NCBI RefSeq assembly: GCF_014126615.1
Contig: NZ_CP059897.1
Span: 992,001-1,056,000, forward strand
Length of the DNA stretch: 64,000 nt
Direction: 5' to 3'
From: Ciceribacter thiooxidans
GTDB taxonomy: Bacteria > Pseudomonadota > Alphaproteobacteria > Rhizobiales > Rhizobiaceae
A program made the position numbers and the translations under genes. The notes beneath the pieces are model-generated. The model had not been told where the DNA came from, did not search any database, and saw only the letters and a program-made list of their open reading frames with translations. Shown here one piece after another: positions 1 through 8,626 of this stretch. Within the stretch, counting starts at the first letter, position 1; every line of letters starts with the position of its first letter.

Positions 1-776
1 AAGAGGAGGACCGCGACGGCGACGCAGAGGCTCATCGCCACGAGACCGAGGAGGAAATAGGGGATAACCTTGCCGGCGAGCAGTTCCAGTGCACCGACCG
101 GCGTCGCCATCACCGCCTCCATGGTCCCGCGCTCCCATTCGCGGGCGACGACGAGCGAGGTCAGAAGCGTGCCGACCAGCGTCATGACGATCGCCACCGA
201 ACCGGGCACGAGGAAATAGCGGCTGCTGAGCTCCGGGTTGAACCAGAAGCGCTGTTCGACGATGACCCGTGGCGGTGCGAGCGCCGTCTCGGCCGAGCGG
301 ATCGCGGCCCAGGTGGAGACGACGCCTCTCGCATAGTTCTGCACGAAATTCGCTGTGTTGGGATCGGTACCGTCGACGATCACCTGTATCCGGGGACTGC
401 CGCCAGTTGCGGCGTCCAGCGCGAAGGTCGAGGGAATCACCAGAATGCCGCGCACCTTGCCGAGCACGAGGTCCTCTTCGAAGGTGCGGCGATCTCGGCC
501 GATCACGGCTTCGAAATAGCGCGAGGCCCGGAAGCTCGCCGCGAGGTCGTCGGCAAGCGGCGTCGAGGCCTCGACCACCACGCCGACACGGGTGCGGGTC
601 GCATCGAGCGATACCCCGTAGCCGAAGATGAAGAGCAACACGAGCGGCAGAACGAAGGCAATCAGGATACTGCTCGGGTCACGGATAATCTGGTAGATCT
701 CCTTGCGCATCAGCGCGAGGAAGCGCCGGCGCCGGCCGGTGGCAGCAGAGGCGGAGGGGGCAGGGTGACCCGTCAT
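1..776 (-). CDS. ABC-2 type efflux permease, partial (YbhS/YbhR-like)
   Basis: This is the N-terminal 258 codons of an ABC-2 family membrane permease; the rest lies beyond the left edge. The ATG at 774-776 overlaps the stop of the upstream ATPase (ATGA overlap), so the two are translationally coupled. The protein opens with a basic stretch ending in RFLALMRKEIYQIIRDP, typical of YhhJ/YbhR/YbhS permeases. A hydrophobic helix (ILIAFVLPLVLLFIFGYG) follows, then a periplasmic domain of about 140 residues, then further helices (SVAIVMTLVGTLLTSLVVA) with the conserved REWERGTMEA loop. By analogy with E. coli YbhGFSR it should form the inner-membrane channel of a drug efflux pump with the ATPase and HlyD protein next door. 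Family assignment is firm; substrate is unknown. Confidence 0.93.
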   Translation of the reverse strand, partial: MTGHPAPSASAATGRRRRFLALMRKEIYQIIRDPSSILIAFVLPLVLLFIFGYGVSLDATRTRVGVVVEASTPLADDLAASFRASRYFEAVIGRDRRTFEEDLVLGKVRGILVIPSTFALDAATGGSPRIQVIVDGTDPNTANFVQNYARGVVSTWAAIRSAETALAPPRVIVEQRFWFNPELSSRYFLVPGSVAIVMTLVGTLLTSLVVAREWERGTMEAVMATPVGALELLAGKVIPYFLLGLVAMSLCVAVAVLL

Positions 777-2497
777 GCTGCGTCCTCCAGGTCCGAGTTG
801 CGCACCAGCGTGACGAAGGCATCCTCCATCGTCGGATCGGGATTGTCGGCGCTCGCCACGCGCGCCTTGAGCTCGTCCGGCGAGCCGAGCGCGATCGCGC
901 GACCGCGATAAATGAGCGAGATCCGGTCGCAATATTCGGCCTCTTCCATGAAATGGGTGGTCACCAGAACGGTGACGCCCTTTTCGACGAGGCCGTTAAT
1001 ATGGGTCCAGAATTCGCGCCGGGTGATCGGATCGACGCCGGAGGTCGGCTCGTCGAGGAACAGCGCTTCCGGCTCGTGCAGCGCGGCGCAGGCGAGCGCC
1101 AGCCGCTGCTTGAGGCCGAGGGGCAGGTCCTTCGCCGACATCTTCAGGTGGTTGCCGAAATCGAAGATCTCCGTCATCAACGAGATGCGCTCGCGCCGCC
1201 GGCCCTTGCCGAGGCCATAGACGCCGGCGAAGAAATCAAGGTTTTGCGCGACGCTCAGATCGCCGTAGAGCGAGAATTTCTGGGCCATGTAGCCGAGCCG
1301 GTTGCGGGCTGCGGCCGTGTCGCGGCGGAGGTCGAAGCCGGCGACACGGCCGTCCCCGCTCGTCGGCCTCAAGAGGCCGCAGAGCATCTTGAATGTGGTC
1401 GACTTGCCGGCGCCGTTCGGCCCGAGCAGCCCGAAGATCTGACCGCGGGGGATTGCGAAACTGATGTCCTCGGCGGCGGTGAAATCGCCGAAGCGCTTGG
1501 TGAGCCCGCGCGCCTCGATGACCGCCCGGCCGTCGTCGGCGGGAAGGGGTGTCGTCGCCTCCGCGAGCTTCGACCGGCCGTCGGGCCCGCCGCCGAGAAG
1601 GTCGACGAAGGCGTCCTCGAATCGTGGTTCGGTTGGCCGCAGGCGCGCACCTGATCCGGCGATCTCCAAGACTGTCGGCTGCGTGCCACCCGCGAGCACC
1701 AGGCGGATCGCTTCGCCCTGAATGACGCCGTCGACCGTTCCGGGCTGCTGCAGGACACTCGTCAACACCTGGCGGCGACGTCCCTCGACGTCGAGAATCT
1801 TGTAGACACGACCGGCGACGCGATTGGTCAGCTCCGAAGGAACGCCGTTGAAGAGCAGTTTGCCGCCGTTCAGCAGAAGGACGCGGTCGCATGCCTCCGC
1901 CTCATCGAGATAGGCCGTCGACCAGACGACGCCGATCCCTTCCTTCGTCAGGTCCTCGACCATCGCCCAGAGTTCCCGCCGCGAAATCGGATCGACACCG
2001 ACACCTGGTTCGTCGAGGAGCAGCAGGCGAGGCTTCTTCAGCAGCGCGCAGGCAAGCCCGAGCTTCTGCTTCATGCCGCCCGAGAGCTTGCCGGCGAGCC
2101 GGCCGGTGAACCGCTTGAGATCCGTGAAGGTGAGAAGCTCGTCGAAGGCCGCCGGACGCTCCTCGCGCGGTAAGCCGCGGAGATCGGCATAGAGGTCGAG
2201 GTTTTCCTGAACGGAGAGATCCTCGTAGAGCCCGAAACGTTGCGGCATGTAGCCGATCAGGTTCTGGATGCTCTGCGGCGAGCGGGCGGTATCGATACCG
2301 AGCACCTCTACGCGGCCCGCGTCGGGCAGCATCAGCCCGGTCATCAGTCGGATCAAGGTGGTCTTGCCGGCGCCGTCGGGGCCGACGAGGCCGGTGATCT
2401 CGCCGCCGCCGATCTCGCCGCTCACGCCGTCGAGGGCGGGTGCCCCCTTGCCGAAGCGCCGCGTGACGGTCTCGAAGCGGGCGAGCGTCTCACCCAT
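773..2497 (-). CDS. Fused double-ATPase ABC exporter subunit (YbhF-like)
   Basis: A 574-residue protein with two complete ABC ATPase cassettes in tandem. The first has Walker A GPDGAGKTT, signature LSGGMKQKLGLACALL and Walker B RLLLLDEPGVGVD. The second has GPNGAGKST, a degenerate signature LPLGLKQRLALACA (no SGG) and EALFLDEPTSGVDP. The fused architecture and length match YbhF. It lies between an HlyD-type adaptor (4-bp gap upstream) and ABC-2 permeases (4-bp overlap downstream), so it should power the same efflux complex from the cytoplasmic face. The modified second signature is seen directly; whether one site is catalytically weaker is inference. An alternative name is RbbA-like, but the C-terminal membrane part of RbbA is absent here. 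Confidence 0.93.
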   Translation of the reverse strand: MGETLARFETVTRRFGKGAPALDGVSGEIGGGEITGLVGPDGAGKTTLIRLMTGLMLPDAGRVEVLGIDTARSPQSIQNLIGYMPQRFGLYEDLSVQENLDLYADLRGLPREERPAAFDELLTFTDLKRFTGRLAGKLSGGMKQKLGLACALLKKPRLLLLDEPGVGVDPISRRELWAMVEDLTKEGIGVVWSTAYLDEAEACDRVLLLNGGKLLFNGVPSELTNRVAGRVYKILDVEGRRRQVLTSVLQQPGTVDGVIQGEAIRLVLAGGTQPTVLEIAGSGARLRPTEPRFEDAFVDLLGGGPDGRSKLAEATTPLPADDGRAVIEARGLTKRFGDFTAAEDISFAIPRGQIFGLLGPNGAGKSTTFKMLCGLLRPTSGDGRVAGFDLRRDTAAARNRLGYMAQKFSLYGDLSVAQNLDFFAGVYGLGKGRRRERISLMTEIFDFGNHLKMSAKDLPLGLKQRLALACAALHEPEALFLDEPTSGVDPITRREFWTHINGLVEKGVTVLVTTHFMEEAEYCDRISLIYRGRAIALGSPDELKARVASADNPDPTMEDAFVTLVRNSDLEDAA

Positions 2498-2501
2498 TGT
2501 C

Positions 2502-3518
2502 TCACTCCGTCTGACCGGTTGCCGGAATTCGGACCGTGACCGGCATCCCCTGGCGGAGACCGGGATCTGCGTTGTCGACGATCACCCGGAGCCGGTAGAC
2601 GAGGTCGGTCCGAAGTTCCGGCGTCTCGACCGATTTCGGCGTGAATTCAGCCACCGGCGAGATGAAGCCGATGCGGCCGCGATAAGGTTTCCCCGGTGCG
2701 CTGTCGGAATGGACTTCGACCTGCATTCCCGGGTGGATCAACCCGAGCATCGGCTCGGCGATGTATGTTCTGATCCAGACCGGCTGGGCGAGCGACAGCA
2801 CGTAGACCGTGTCGCTCGGCGAGATGATTGCGCCTGGCTCGCGCACGCGGGAAAGCACGATCGCATCCGCCGGAGCCTTGAGTTCGGTATCGGCAAGCGC
2901 GGTGCGGGCGCCGGCAAAGCTCGCCTCGGCCGCCTCGAGATTGGCGCGGGCGACGGCGATGTCTTCCGGTCGCGACCCCTCTTCGAGAAGGCGCAGCGAT
3001 TCCCGTGCGGAGGCGAGGCGGGCCGTTGCCGCCGCACGGTTTGCCGCCGCCTGGTCGAGATCGGCCTGCGAGATTGCGTCCGAAGGCCGCAATTGCCGGG
3101 CGCGGTCGAAGGCCTGCTGTGCAAGCTGCAATTCGGCGGTTCGTTCCTCATGCACCGCCCGTGCCTGTTCGATTTCGGCCGGTCGAGGGCCGGCGATCAG
3201 CTTGTCGAGCGTTGCTTTCAGGGCGGCGACCTGCGCCTCGGCGGCGTGCATGGAATCTTCGTAGGGGCCGGCGTCGAGCGTTGCGAGCGTCTGGCCTTGA
3301 TGGACGGCATCGCCTTCCTCCACCTTCATGCCGGCGATGCGGCCGCTGACGCGGAAGCCGAGCTGTACCTGGCGGATGTCGACATTGCCGTAGAGCGTCA
3401 GATCATTCGCCTTCGTGCTTTCCCAGCCGAACCTGGTCGGCAGGTCAGTCCAGAAAGCCGCGGCGAGACCTGCACTGACGACGAGCAGGAGTGCGGGAAC
3501 GGCGACGGTCTTCTTCAT
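2502..3518 (-). CDS. HlyD-family efflux adaptor (YbhG-like)
   Basis: A 338-residue membrane-fusion protein. An uncleaved N-terminal anchor ([18 protein letters not shown]) precedes the first beta-barrel/lipoyl half ([33 protein letters not shown]). A long alpha-helical hairpin rich in Ala, Glu and Arg follows (about residues 85-200). The lipoyl motif then returns ([20 protein letters not shown]) with the distal beta-barrel ([19 protein letters not shown]). The ATG overlaps the stop of the TetR gene by ATGA, so regulator and pump are one transcript. YbhG-family adaptors bridge an ABC exporter to the outer membrane. No outer-membrane TolC is in view, so one must be supplied elsewhere. Confidence 0.92.
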   Translation of the reverse strand: MKKTVAVPALLLVVSAGLAAAFWTDLPTRFGWESTKANDLTLYGNVDIRQVQLGFRVSGRIAGMKVEEGDAVHQGQTLATLDAGPYEDSMHAAEAQVAALKATLDKLIAGPRPAEIEQARAVHEERTAELQLAQQAFDRARQLRPSDAISQADLDQAAANRAAATARLASARESLRLLEEGSRPEDIAVARANLEAAEASFAGARTALADTELKAPADAIVLSRVREPGAIISPSDTVYVLSLAQPVWIRTYIAEPMLGLIHPGMQVEVHSDSAPGKPYRGRIGFISPVAEFTPKSVETPELRTDLVYRLRVIVDNADPGLRQGMPVTVRIPATGQTE

Positions 3519-4216
3519 GGTTTTTCCTCTTGCCGGACGACACCCGCGGCCAGTTCCCGCGCTAGCGCCTGGACGGCGTCGATCTCGCGTGCTCCGAAAT
3601 TCTTCCAGCCGAGATGGGCCTCTACTGCACCTTGCGCGACACGGAGGATCAGCAGGCCACCGACCAGCGAGAGGGTCCGGAGCCGAACGTGTTCGGACAT
3701 CGGATCCTCGTCGAGCAGGCGGGCGACGAGCCTGCCGACGACCTGCAGGATCGGCCTCATCGCGTTCGTATAAACCCGATCGAAGGCTTCGGTCGGGGCC
3801 ATCTGCTCATGAACCATGAAGCGAACCCAGGCCTCCGATTCCCGGCTGGTGAAGAGCCTCGCCATCGCGGCGAGGATGTCGGCGAGCATGGCCCGGGTCT
3901 CTGCTTCCGACGGACGGGGGCCGAAACCATCAGCGGCGGCGAGGCGGGCTTCGAGGTTCTCGCGGACCGCTCCGATATGCGTTGCGACGGATTTCGCGAT
4001 GTGATCTGCGGCCGCGAGATAGAGGCCTTCCTTGCCGCCGAAATAGTAGCCGATCGCTTGAAGATTGACCTCTGCCGCGTGCGCTAGCGCACGCGTGGTG
4101 GTCGCATCGAATCCGTTGCGACCGAAGACGTCGATCGCAGCGGCCAGCAGGCGGTCGCGCGTCGCGTCCCCGCGTTCGGGGCGGTTGTCTCGGAGGGAGG
4201 GGCTCGGATTCTTCAT
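3515..4216 (-). CDS. TetR/AcrR regulator with CecR/YbiH-type C-terminus
   Basis: A TetR repressor and first gene of the efflux operon. The N-terminal helix-turn-helix reads [20 protein letters not shown] then [19 protein letters not shown]. The C-terminal ligand domain has the DUF1956-like region of CecR (REPEATED features such as [20 protein letters not shown]). In E. coli cecR sits directly before ybhGFSR and controls it, exactly the order seen here, so autoregulation plus control of the pump is the likely role. The start is placed at the ATG at 4214-4216. The in-frame TTG at 4232-4234 is less attractive, and neither has a clear Shine-Dalgarno. The short partial palindrome TCAaaCGaaTGA just upstream could be its operator. 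Confidence 0.88.
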   Translation of the reverse strand: MKNPSPSLRDNRPERGDATRDRLLAAAIDVFGRNGFDATTTRALAHAAEVNLQAIGYYFGGKEGLYLAAADHIAKSVATHIGAVRENLEARLAAADGFGPRPSEAETRAMLADILAAMARLFTSRESEAWVRFMVHEQMAPTEAFDRVYTNAMRPILQVVGRLVARLLDEDPMSEHVRLRTLSLVGGLLILRVAQGAVEAHLGWKNFGAREIDAVQALARELAAGVVRQEEKP

Positions 4217-4230
4217 AACGCGAAAATAAA

Positions 4231-4242
4231 TCAAACGAATGA
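4231..4242. promoter_or_regulatory. Possible TetR-type operator before the efflux operon
   Basis: TCAAACGAATGA is a partial palindrome (TCA-NN-CG-NN-TGA) lying 15 bp upstream of the chosen TetR start in an AT-rich stretch that must also hold the promoter. Position and dyad shape fit an autoregulatory operator. The match is short, so this is only a candidate. Confidence 0.3.
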
Positions 4243-4320
4243 ATTAGTCAAGGTAGGGCCTCAGGCGTTGCACGGAAGGGACTTGCGCGTGCATCATGCA
4301 TGTTCGGAGGAGGCGAGCGA

Positions 4321-4557
4321 ATGCCGACAGATCCCACGCGCAAAACACCGGCTAAACACGCGCCAGAACACGCTCCTCTGGAGGATGCGAAATCTCGAGG
4401 CCCGCGCCTCCGGCGGGGTGCAGAGGCCTGCGCTCAGCCGGCACCGGCGGAGACGATTGGTGAGTGGTGGCGACGCGAAAATGCCAAAGCGTTCGCCAGT
4501 TCGAACCGCTGGGTGGACCAAGAGGGCCTGCCGCTGGCGCGGTATCGGCAGTTCTGA
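4321..4557 (+). CDS. Orphan CcdA-like antitoxin, probably decayed
   Basis: A 78-residue ORF whose last third (ENAKAFASSNRWVDQEG then LPLARYRQF) closely resembles the toxin-wrapping tail of alphaproteobacterial CcdA-family antitoxins. The preceding DAKSRGPRLRRGAEACAQ lines up with the usual pattern (E/D)AK-x-LGINVSRAAE of the ribbon-helix-helix half, but with key hydrophobics replaced by Arg and Pro. The N-terminal RKTPAKHAPEHAPLED aligns the same way but lacks the expected beta strand. No ccdB toxin follows: the DNA after the TGA does not encode a CcdB start. I read it as a remnant of a ccdAB module. The start was chosen at the ATG where the alignment begins; an upstream in-frame start at 4300 exists. 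Confidence 0.55.
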   Translation: MPTDPTRKTPAKHAPEHAPLEDAKSRGPRLRRGAEACAQPAPAETIGEWWRRENAKAFASSNRWVDQEGLPLARYRQF

Positions 4558-4602
4558 TGTTCGCGATGACTCCAAAGCTTGCGACCCCGCCGGCCTTCCA
4601 CC

Positions 4603-4875
4603 CTAGACCAGATTCCCACCCTCCACCTGACGCGGGTCGACGTAGCCCCGTCTGCGCTTCACGCGCTCGAGGCGTCGAAAGGCGCGATGCGCTTCCTCCG
4701 GCCGGTCGTAAGTCTCGATCTTCACCTGGCCGCTGGTACCGATACGGCCCCAATTGCGGATGAGGGAGATGCCGCCGAAGAGGGTCGGCTGGATCGACAG
4801 CAGATAGAAGCGCGCCATGTTGCGTTCGGGATCGATGCGGCGAAGATCGGTGGAGTAGGTTTGATGATCGGTCAT
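4603..4875 (-). CDS. Small WGR-domain protein
   Basis: A 90-residue protein made almost entirely of one WGR domain: it begins near RRIDPERNMARFYLLSIQP, carries the defining NWGRIGTSGQVKIE motif, and ends with the helix EEAHRAFRRLERVKRRRGY. WGR domains occur in PARPs and in many small rhizobial proteins and are thought to bind nucleic acid or nucleotide-modified partners. The exact role of stand-alone copies is not established. The ATG at 4873-4875 is preferred over the upstream TTG because the domain begins soon after it. It is a single gene convergent with the CcdA remnant. Confidence 0.85.
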   Translation of the reverse strand: MTDHQTYSTDLRRIDPERNMARFYLLSIQPTLFGGISLIRNWGRIGTSGQVKIETYDRPEEAHRAFRRLERVKRRRGYVDPRQVEGGNLV

Positions 4876-5092
4876 GGCGGGACTGTCGCCAAATCGATTC
4901 GCGACGTCCAACGACTTTGTTGAATCGGTTTGCGCTTACCGATTCATTTTCTTTATGAATGACTTGGGGACAAAATCTCATCCTCGTCAAAAGGTTGAAC
5001 GCGCGACGGCCTGATCGCGCCCCTCGACAGGTCCTTGCGGAACATTGTCCGCCGCCTGCGGTTTCATTGCTGTCGAGACGAGGGCGGTGATC

Positions 5093-6277
5093 GTGGCATA
5101 TCCTGGAAAAATAAATGGACACGGGCCCACTGTGCGCCCGACCTCTTCACGGGACGGCCGCTCTCCCGTTTCGCTGCCGAGCGGAACTGCGCTGTCGCCG
5201 AAGGGCCGGATCGGGATTCTCACCTTTCATCGCTGCATCAACTACGGGTCCTACTGGCAGGCGCGGTGCCTCGTCGAAGGTCTCGACGGAATAGGCAGTG
5301 AAGTCCTCCTGTTGGAGCACCGCTCACCCCGGGTCGAGCGCGCCGAGTGGCGCTGTGCCCTGCAGCCCGAATTGCCGGATCTCACCCGTCCCGGGGCACG
5401 CGCCGGTTATAGCCGCAAGATCCGCAAGTTCCTCGACGCTTTCGAGGTGCTCCCCTGCACGGAACCATTTCCGCTCGACGACCCGACCGAGCTTGACGTC
5501 TTCGATCTCGTGCTTGTCGGCAGCGACGAGGTCTGGAACCTCAATCATCCGTGGTATGGCGGGTCATCGATCTTTTACGGAGAGGGGCTGCCGGCCCGGT
5601 GCCTCGCCTCTTACGCCGCGAGTTTCGGCAATTTCACGACCGCCGGCCTCCTCAGGGGGCGCTGGGCGGACGGCCTTGGCGACTTCTCGGTGATCTCGGT
5701 GCGCGATTACAATTCGAGGCGTCTCATCGAAGAAGTGCTCGGGATCACCCCGGCCTTGGTGCTCGATCCGTGCCTCCAGTTTCCCGAGAGCATCGAAGGC
5801 ATCGCGCCCCATGAGGCCGATGCCCCCTTCGCGGTCGTTTACGGACACAGCTTCCCCGCTTGGTTCGCCTCGGCAGTCCGCCGTTGGGCGGATCGCCGCG
5901 GCCTTCGGCTGCTCAGCGTTGGATACCACAACGAATTTGCCGACCGCCAATGGCTTGACGCGGGCCCGGAAGAGTTCGCCGCGGCAATGGCCGGTGCCGA
6001 AGCGGTGTTCACCAACTTCTTTCACGGCTGCGTTGTCGCGCTGGTCGACGAAAAGCCGTTTGCCTGCGTGCTCTCCGACTACCGCAGCAACAAGCTCGGT
6101 GACCTGACGTCGATGCTCGGGGCCGAGCACCACGTGATCGCGCCCGAGAATGCGGAGAAGCAAATGGAGGCCGTACTTTCTGAACCACTTTCCTCATCGA
6201 TCAACCGCCGGGTTGCGGGCCTGCGTCGCAGCTCGGAGGCCTTCCTTGCCCATGTCCTTGCTCCGGTCAGCGCCTGA
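5093..6277 (+). CDS. Polysaccharide pyruvyl transferase family protein
   Basis: This protein has the PS_pyruv_trans fold: an N-terminal IGILTFHRCINYGSYWQA, a central VGSDEVWNLN motif, YAASFGNF, a linker with VRDYNSRRLIEEVLG, and the diagnostic C-terminal VFTNFFHGCVVALV followed by KPFACVLS. Family members transfer pyruvate from phosphoenolpyruvate to sugar hydroxyls of exopolysaccharides and wall polymers. No in-frame ATG precedes the conserved region, so the start is GTG or TTG. I chose the GTG at 5093 because GAGGG lies about 8 bases upstream; a TTG at 5045 would add 16 residues. It ends 1 bp before the ATG of an F420-dehydrogenase-like gene, and such pairs are common in polysaccharide loci. 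Confidence 0.85.
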   Translation: MAYPGKINGHGPTVRPTSSRDGRSPVSLPSGTALSPKGRIGILTFHRCINYGSYWQARCLVEGLDGIGSEVLLLEHRSPRVERAEWRCALQPELPDLTRPGARAGYSRKIRKFLDAFEVLPCTEPFPLDDPTELDVFDLVLVGSDEVWNLNHPWYGGSSIFYGEGLPARCLASYAASFGNFTTAGLLRGRWADGLGDFSVISVRDYNSRRLIEEVLGITPALVLDPCLQFPESIEGIAPHEADAPFAVVYGHSFPAWFASAVRRWADRRGLRLLSVGYHNEFADRQWLDAGPEEFAAAMAGAEAVFTNFFHGCVVALVDEKPFACVLSDYRSNKLGDLTSMLGAEHHVIAPENAEKQMEAVLSEPLSSSINRRVAGLRRSSEAFLAHVLAPVSA

Positions 6278-6278
6278 C

Positions 6279-7682
6279 ATGACGGGCGGAGCGGCGCTAG
6301 CACCCGCCGATGTCATCCGTTCGGGTCTCTGCATTGGCTGCGGCGCCTGCGTCGCGCAATGCGCCGGCGAGACCGTCGAGATGCGCCTTGACGTCTACGG
6401 TCAGATGAAACCGGCCGGGTCCCGGGCGTGGCTCAACCGCCCCACCATGCCGCTCGCCGCGTCCTGCCCGTTCTCGCCCGATGCGGAAAACGAGGATGTG
6501 ATCGCCGACAGCCACTTCCCCGATGCTTGCGGCCGCGATCCCCTGATCGGCCGCTATGAAGCGGCCTATGTCGGCCATGCCGAAGAGGATGCGTTTCGCG
6601 CGCGCGGCAGTTCCGGCGGGCTCGTGACCTGGGTTGCTGTGGAACTCCTGCGCAAAGGTCTCGTCGATGGTGTCGCCCATGTCGCACCGTCACCCGGGCG
6701 CAAAGCGGAGGAGCCGCTCTTTGCCTATACGATCTCCCGCAGCGTCGAGGCGCTCCGGCAGGGGGCAAAATCACGCTACTATCCCGTGGAGCTGTCAGGC
6801 GTGCTGCGGACCATCCGGTCCGTGCCAGGACGCTATGCCGTCATCGGCATTCCCTGCTTCATAAAGGCGGTGCGCCTCGCCACGGCGCAGGACCCCGTTC
6901 TCGCCGAACGCATCACCTTCACGCTCGGGCTCTTCTGCGGCCATATGAAGAGCGCACGGATGGCCGAGAGCTTCGCCTGGCAGATGGGAGCGGGGATGGA
7001 GGAGGTGACGACGCTGGACTATCGCGTGAAATCTCCTGACCGGCCGGCAAACTGGTATCGGGCACAGATGTCGCTCAGCGACGGAACGACGCGAGTGGAG
7101 GACTGGTGGCACATGGTCGACGGCGACTGGGGCGCCGGCTTCTTCCAGAATCACGCTTGCAACTTCTGTGACGACGTGGTCGCCGAAACCGCGGATATCT
7201 CCTTTGGCGATGCCTGGGTCGAACCCTATTCGTCCGACGGGCGCGGCACGAACGTGGTGATCGTCCGCTCCCGCAAACTGCATGAGATCGTCAGCGACGG
7301 AATTGCCTCAGGTCGTATCGTCCTTGAGCCGGTGGACGCCGGCTTCGTGGCGGCGACCCAGGCCGCCGGCGTTCGCCACCGGCGGGAGGGGCTTTCCTTT
7401 CGCCTGACCTGGCGGCGCGCCGGGCTCATGCCTCGCAAGAGGGTGCAGGCCTCGTCTGCCGGCCTTTCGGTGCGCCGGAAGATGATTTACCGGATGCGCT
7501 ACGGCATCGCGCGATGGAGCCACAGGATCTTTCTCGCCGCGCGCCTCCTGCGCCGGCCGGGGCTTTATCTCGCCTGGGCGAAGGTCGCGCTGTCGACCTA
7601 TCACGGACTTGCCTACGCCCGCGGCCCCGTCGGCCGGTTGGTGGAGCGCCTCGGTTTAACGGGGGCCGAGGACGGCCATTGA
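6279..7682 (+). CDS. Coenzyme F420 hydrogenase/dehydrogenase beta-subunit-like Fe-S protein
   Basis: A 467-residue protein with an N-terminal ferredoxin-type cluster (CIGCGACVAQC, then AASCPFS), followed by FrhB/FdhB N- and C-terminal domains: ARGSSGGLVTWVAVELL, AVIGIPCFIKAVRLA, LGLFCGHMKS, FCDDVVAETADISFGDAW. The C-terminal 100 residues are basic and may contact membrane. Members with this layout, encoded beside polysaccharide pyruvyl transferases as here, are presumed flavin/Fe-S oxidoreductases acting on sugars or their carriers; F420 itself is not expected in this organism. The ATG at 6279 lies directly after the upstream stop; an in-frame ATG at 6252 would overlap it. The 3' end overlaps the convergent glycosidase gene by 27 bp. 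Confidence 0.86.
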   Translation: MTGGAALAPADVIRSGLCIGCGACVAQCAGETVEMRLDVYGQMKPAGSRAWLNRPTMPLAASCPFSPDAENEDVIADSHFPDACGRDPLIGRYEAAYVGHAEEDAFRARGSSGGLVTWVAVELLRKGLVDGVAHVAPSPGRKAEEPLFAYTISRSVEALRQGAKSRYYPVELSGVLRTIRSVPGRYAVIGIPCFIKAVRLATAQDPVLAERITFTLGLFCGHMKSARMAESFAWQMGAGMEEVTTLDYRVKSPDRPANWYRAQMSLSDGTTRVEDWWHMVDGDWGAGFFQNHACNFCDDVVAETADISFGDAWVEPYSSDGRGTNVVIVRSRKLHEIVSDGIASGRIVLEPVDAGFVAATQAAGVRHRREGLSFRLTWRRAGLMPRKRVQASSAGLSVRRKMIYRMRYGIARWSHRIFLAARLLRRPGLYLAWAKVALSTYHGLAYARGPVGRLVERLGLTGAEDGH

Positions 7683-8600
7683 TGGTGACGATGTAGCCAG
7701 CCGCCGTTCCTGCTTCGGCGCATAGCGGTCGATCATCTCGGCGCAGAATTCCGCAAACTCCTCCGGTACCTGCGGGGCGCTCGTGTGGTGGGGTGCGATA
7801 CCGCGGTGCTCGGGCGTGAAGCAGAAAGTAATGGTGACGTCGAAGTCCTCGAGCGCCTGCATCTGACGGTCGAACCAGTCCAGCGCATTCGGTTGGAACC
7901 GGTCCGCCCAGGAAAGGCCGGTCCTAAGCTGGCGCACGCCGAGCCGCTTCATCCAGGACACCGCGTCGTCGAGCCTGTGGTCCTCGAAATGGAACCACTG
8001 CACCAGCCCGAAATCCGCCGCATGTCGCGCGAAGGCCTCCAGCGCCGGCTTCGGGGTTCCGTCCTCCCGCAGCAGGCCCATATAGAAATGCCGGTAATAG
8101 GAGGAGCCCTCCGCCTCCTTGTGCCGTGTCGTCGCCTCCCATTCGCTCGGGAGATCGTAGAGGCTGTACCACTGGCAGCGCTCCACCTTTCCCTTGAGGA
8201 GCTCGGCTGTCCGCTCGAGCCCCCACCGTTGGATTTCTTCCGCCCCGAAGGACGAGACGCCGACCTCGCTCACCCAGACGGGCAAACCCGTCACGGCGCG
8301 GATCTCGTCGATCTTGGACGGCCATTCGTGGATCTGCCAGAGGTTCCAGTCGAGCGGAAAGCCGTGCACGGCCACCGCATCGACATGGTCGAGGACGCCG
8401 AAGTCCTGCATCCGTCCCATGAAGCGCGGATCGATCGGCGAAATTCCGCCCAGCACGCGTGTGACCGCCGGATTGGCCGCGCCGATCGCATCAGCCGCAA
8501 GGATCGCCATCTCGGCGAAGCGGGTCCAATCGGGATCGATCTCGGGATCCCAGTGGGACTTGTTGTTGGGCTCGTTCCAGATCATCGCAGCTTCGATCAT
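7656..8600 (-). CDS. Clan-A-like glycoside hydrolase with swapped barrel halves
   Basis: This 314-residue protein resembles beta-xylosidase/GH39- or GH5-like TIM barrels. It starts at what is normally strand 4: MIEAAMIWNEPNN, with acid/base candidate Glu10. Strand 7 carries the nucleophile candidate Glu112 in LPVWVSEVGVSSFG. After the end of the usual barrel (about residue 195) the chain continues with what are normally strands 1-3: GLVQWFHFEDHRLDDA, LRTGLSWADRF (strand 2) and VTITFCFTPEHRG (strand 3), ending in FAEFCAEMIDRYA, the helix that usually precedes WNEP. The order therefore looks circularly permuted. There is a strong AAGGAG ribosome site 5-6 bases before the ATG. It is third in an operon with ino1 and a histidine phosphatase. 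No signal peptide, so a cytoplasmic substrate is likely. Confidence 0.75.
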   Translation of the reverse strand: MIEAAMIWNEPNNKSHWDPEIDPDWTRFAEMAILAADAIGAANPAVTRVLGGISPIDPRFMGRMQDFGVLDHVDAVAVHGFPLDWNLWQIHEWPSKIDEIRAVTGLPVWVSEVGVSSFGAEEIQRWGLERTAELLKGKVERCQWYSLYDLPSEWEATTRHKEAEGSSYYRHFYMGLLREDGTPKPALEAFARHAADFGLVQWFHFEDHRLDDAVSWMKRLGVRQLRTGLSWADRFQPNALDWFDRQMQALEDFDVTITFCFTPEHRGIAPHHTSAPQVPEEFAEFCAEMIDRYAPKQERRLATSSPSMAVLGPR

Positions 8601-8626
8601 GGTTTCTCCTTGGCGTTCTCGTGGCT

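Noticed and set aside
2268..3773. 501-codon plus-strand ORF over the HlyD and TetR genes
   Set aside because: Shadow of three well-supported minus-strand genes.
4352..5122. 256-codon minus-strand ORF over the CcdA remnant and WGR gene
   Set aside because: Overlaps the WGR domain frame and has random composition.
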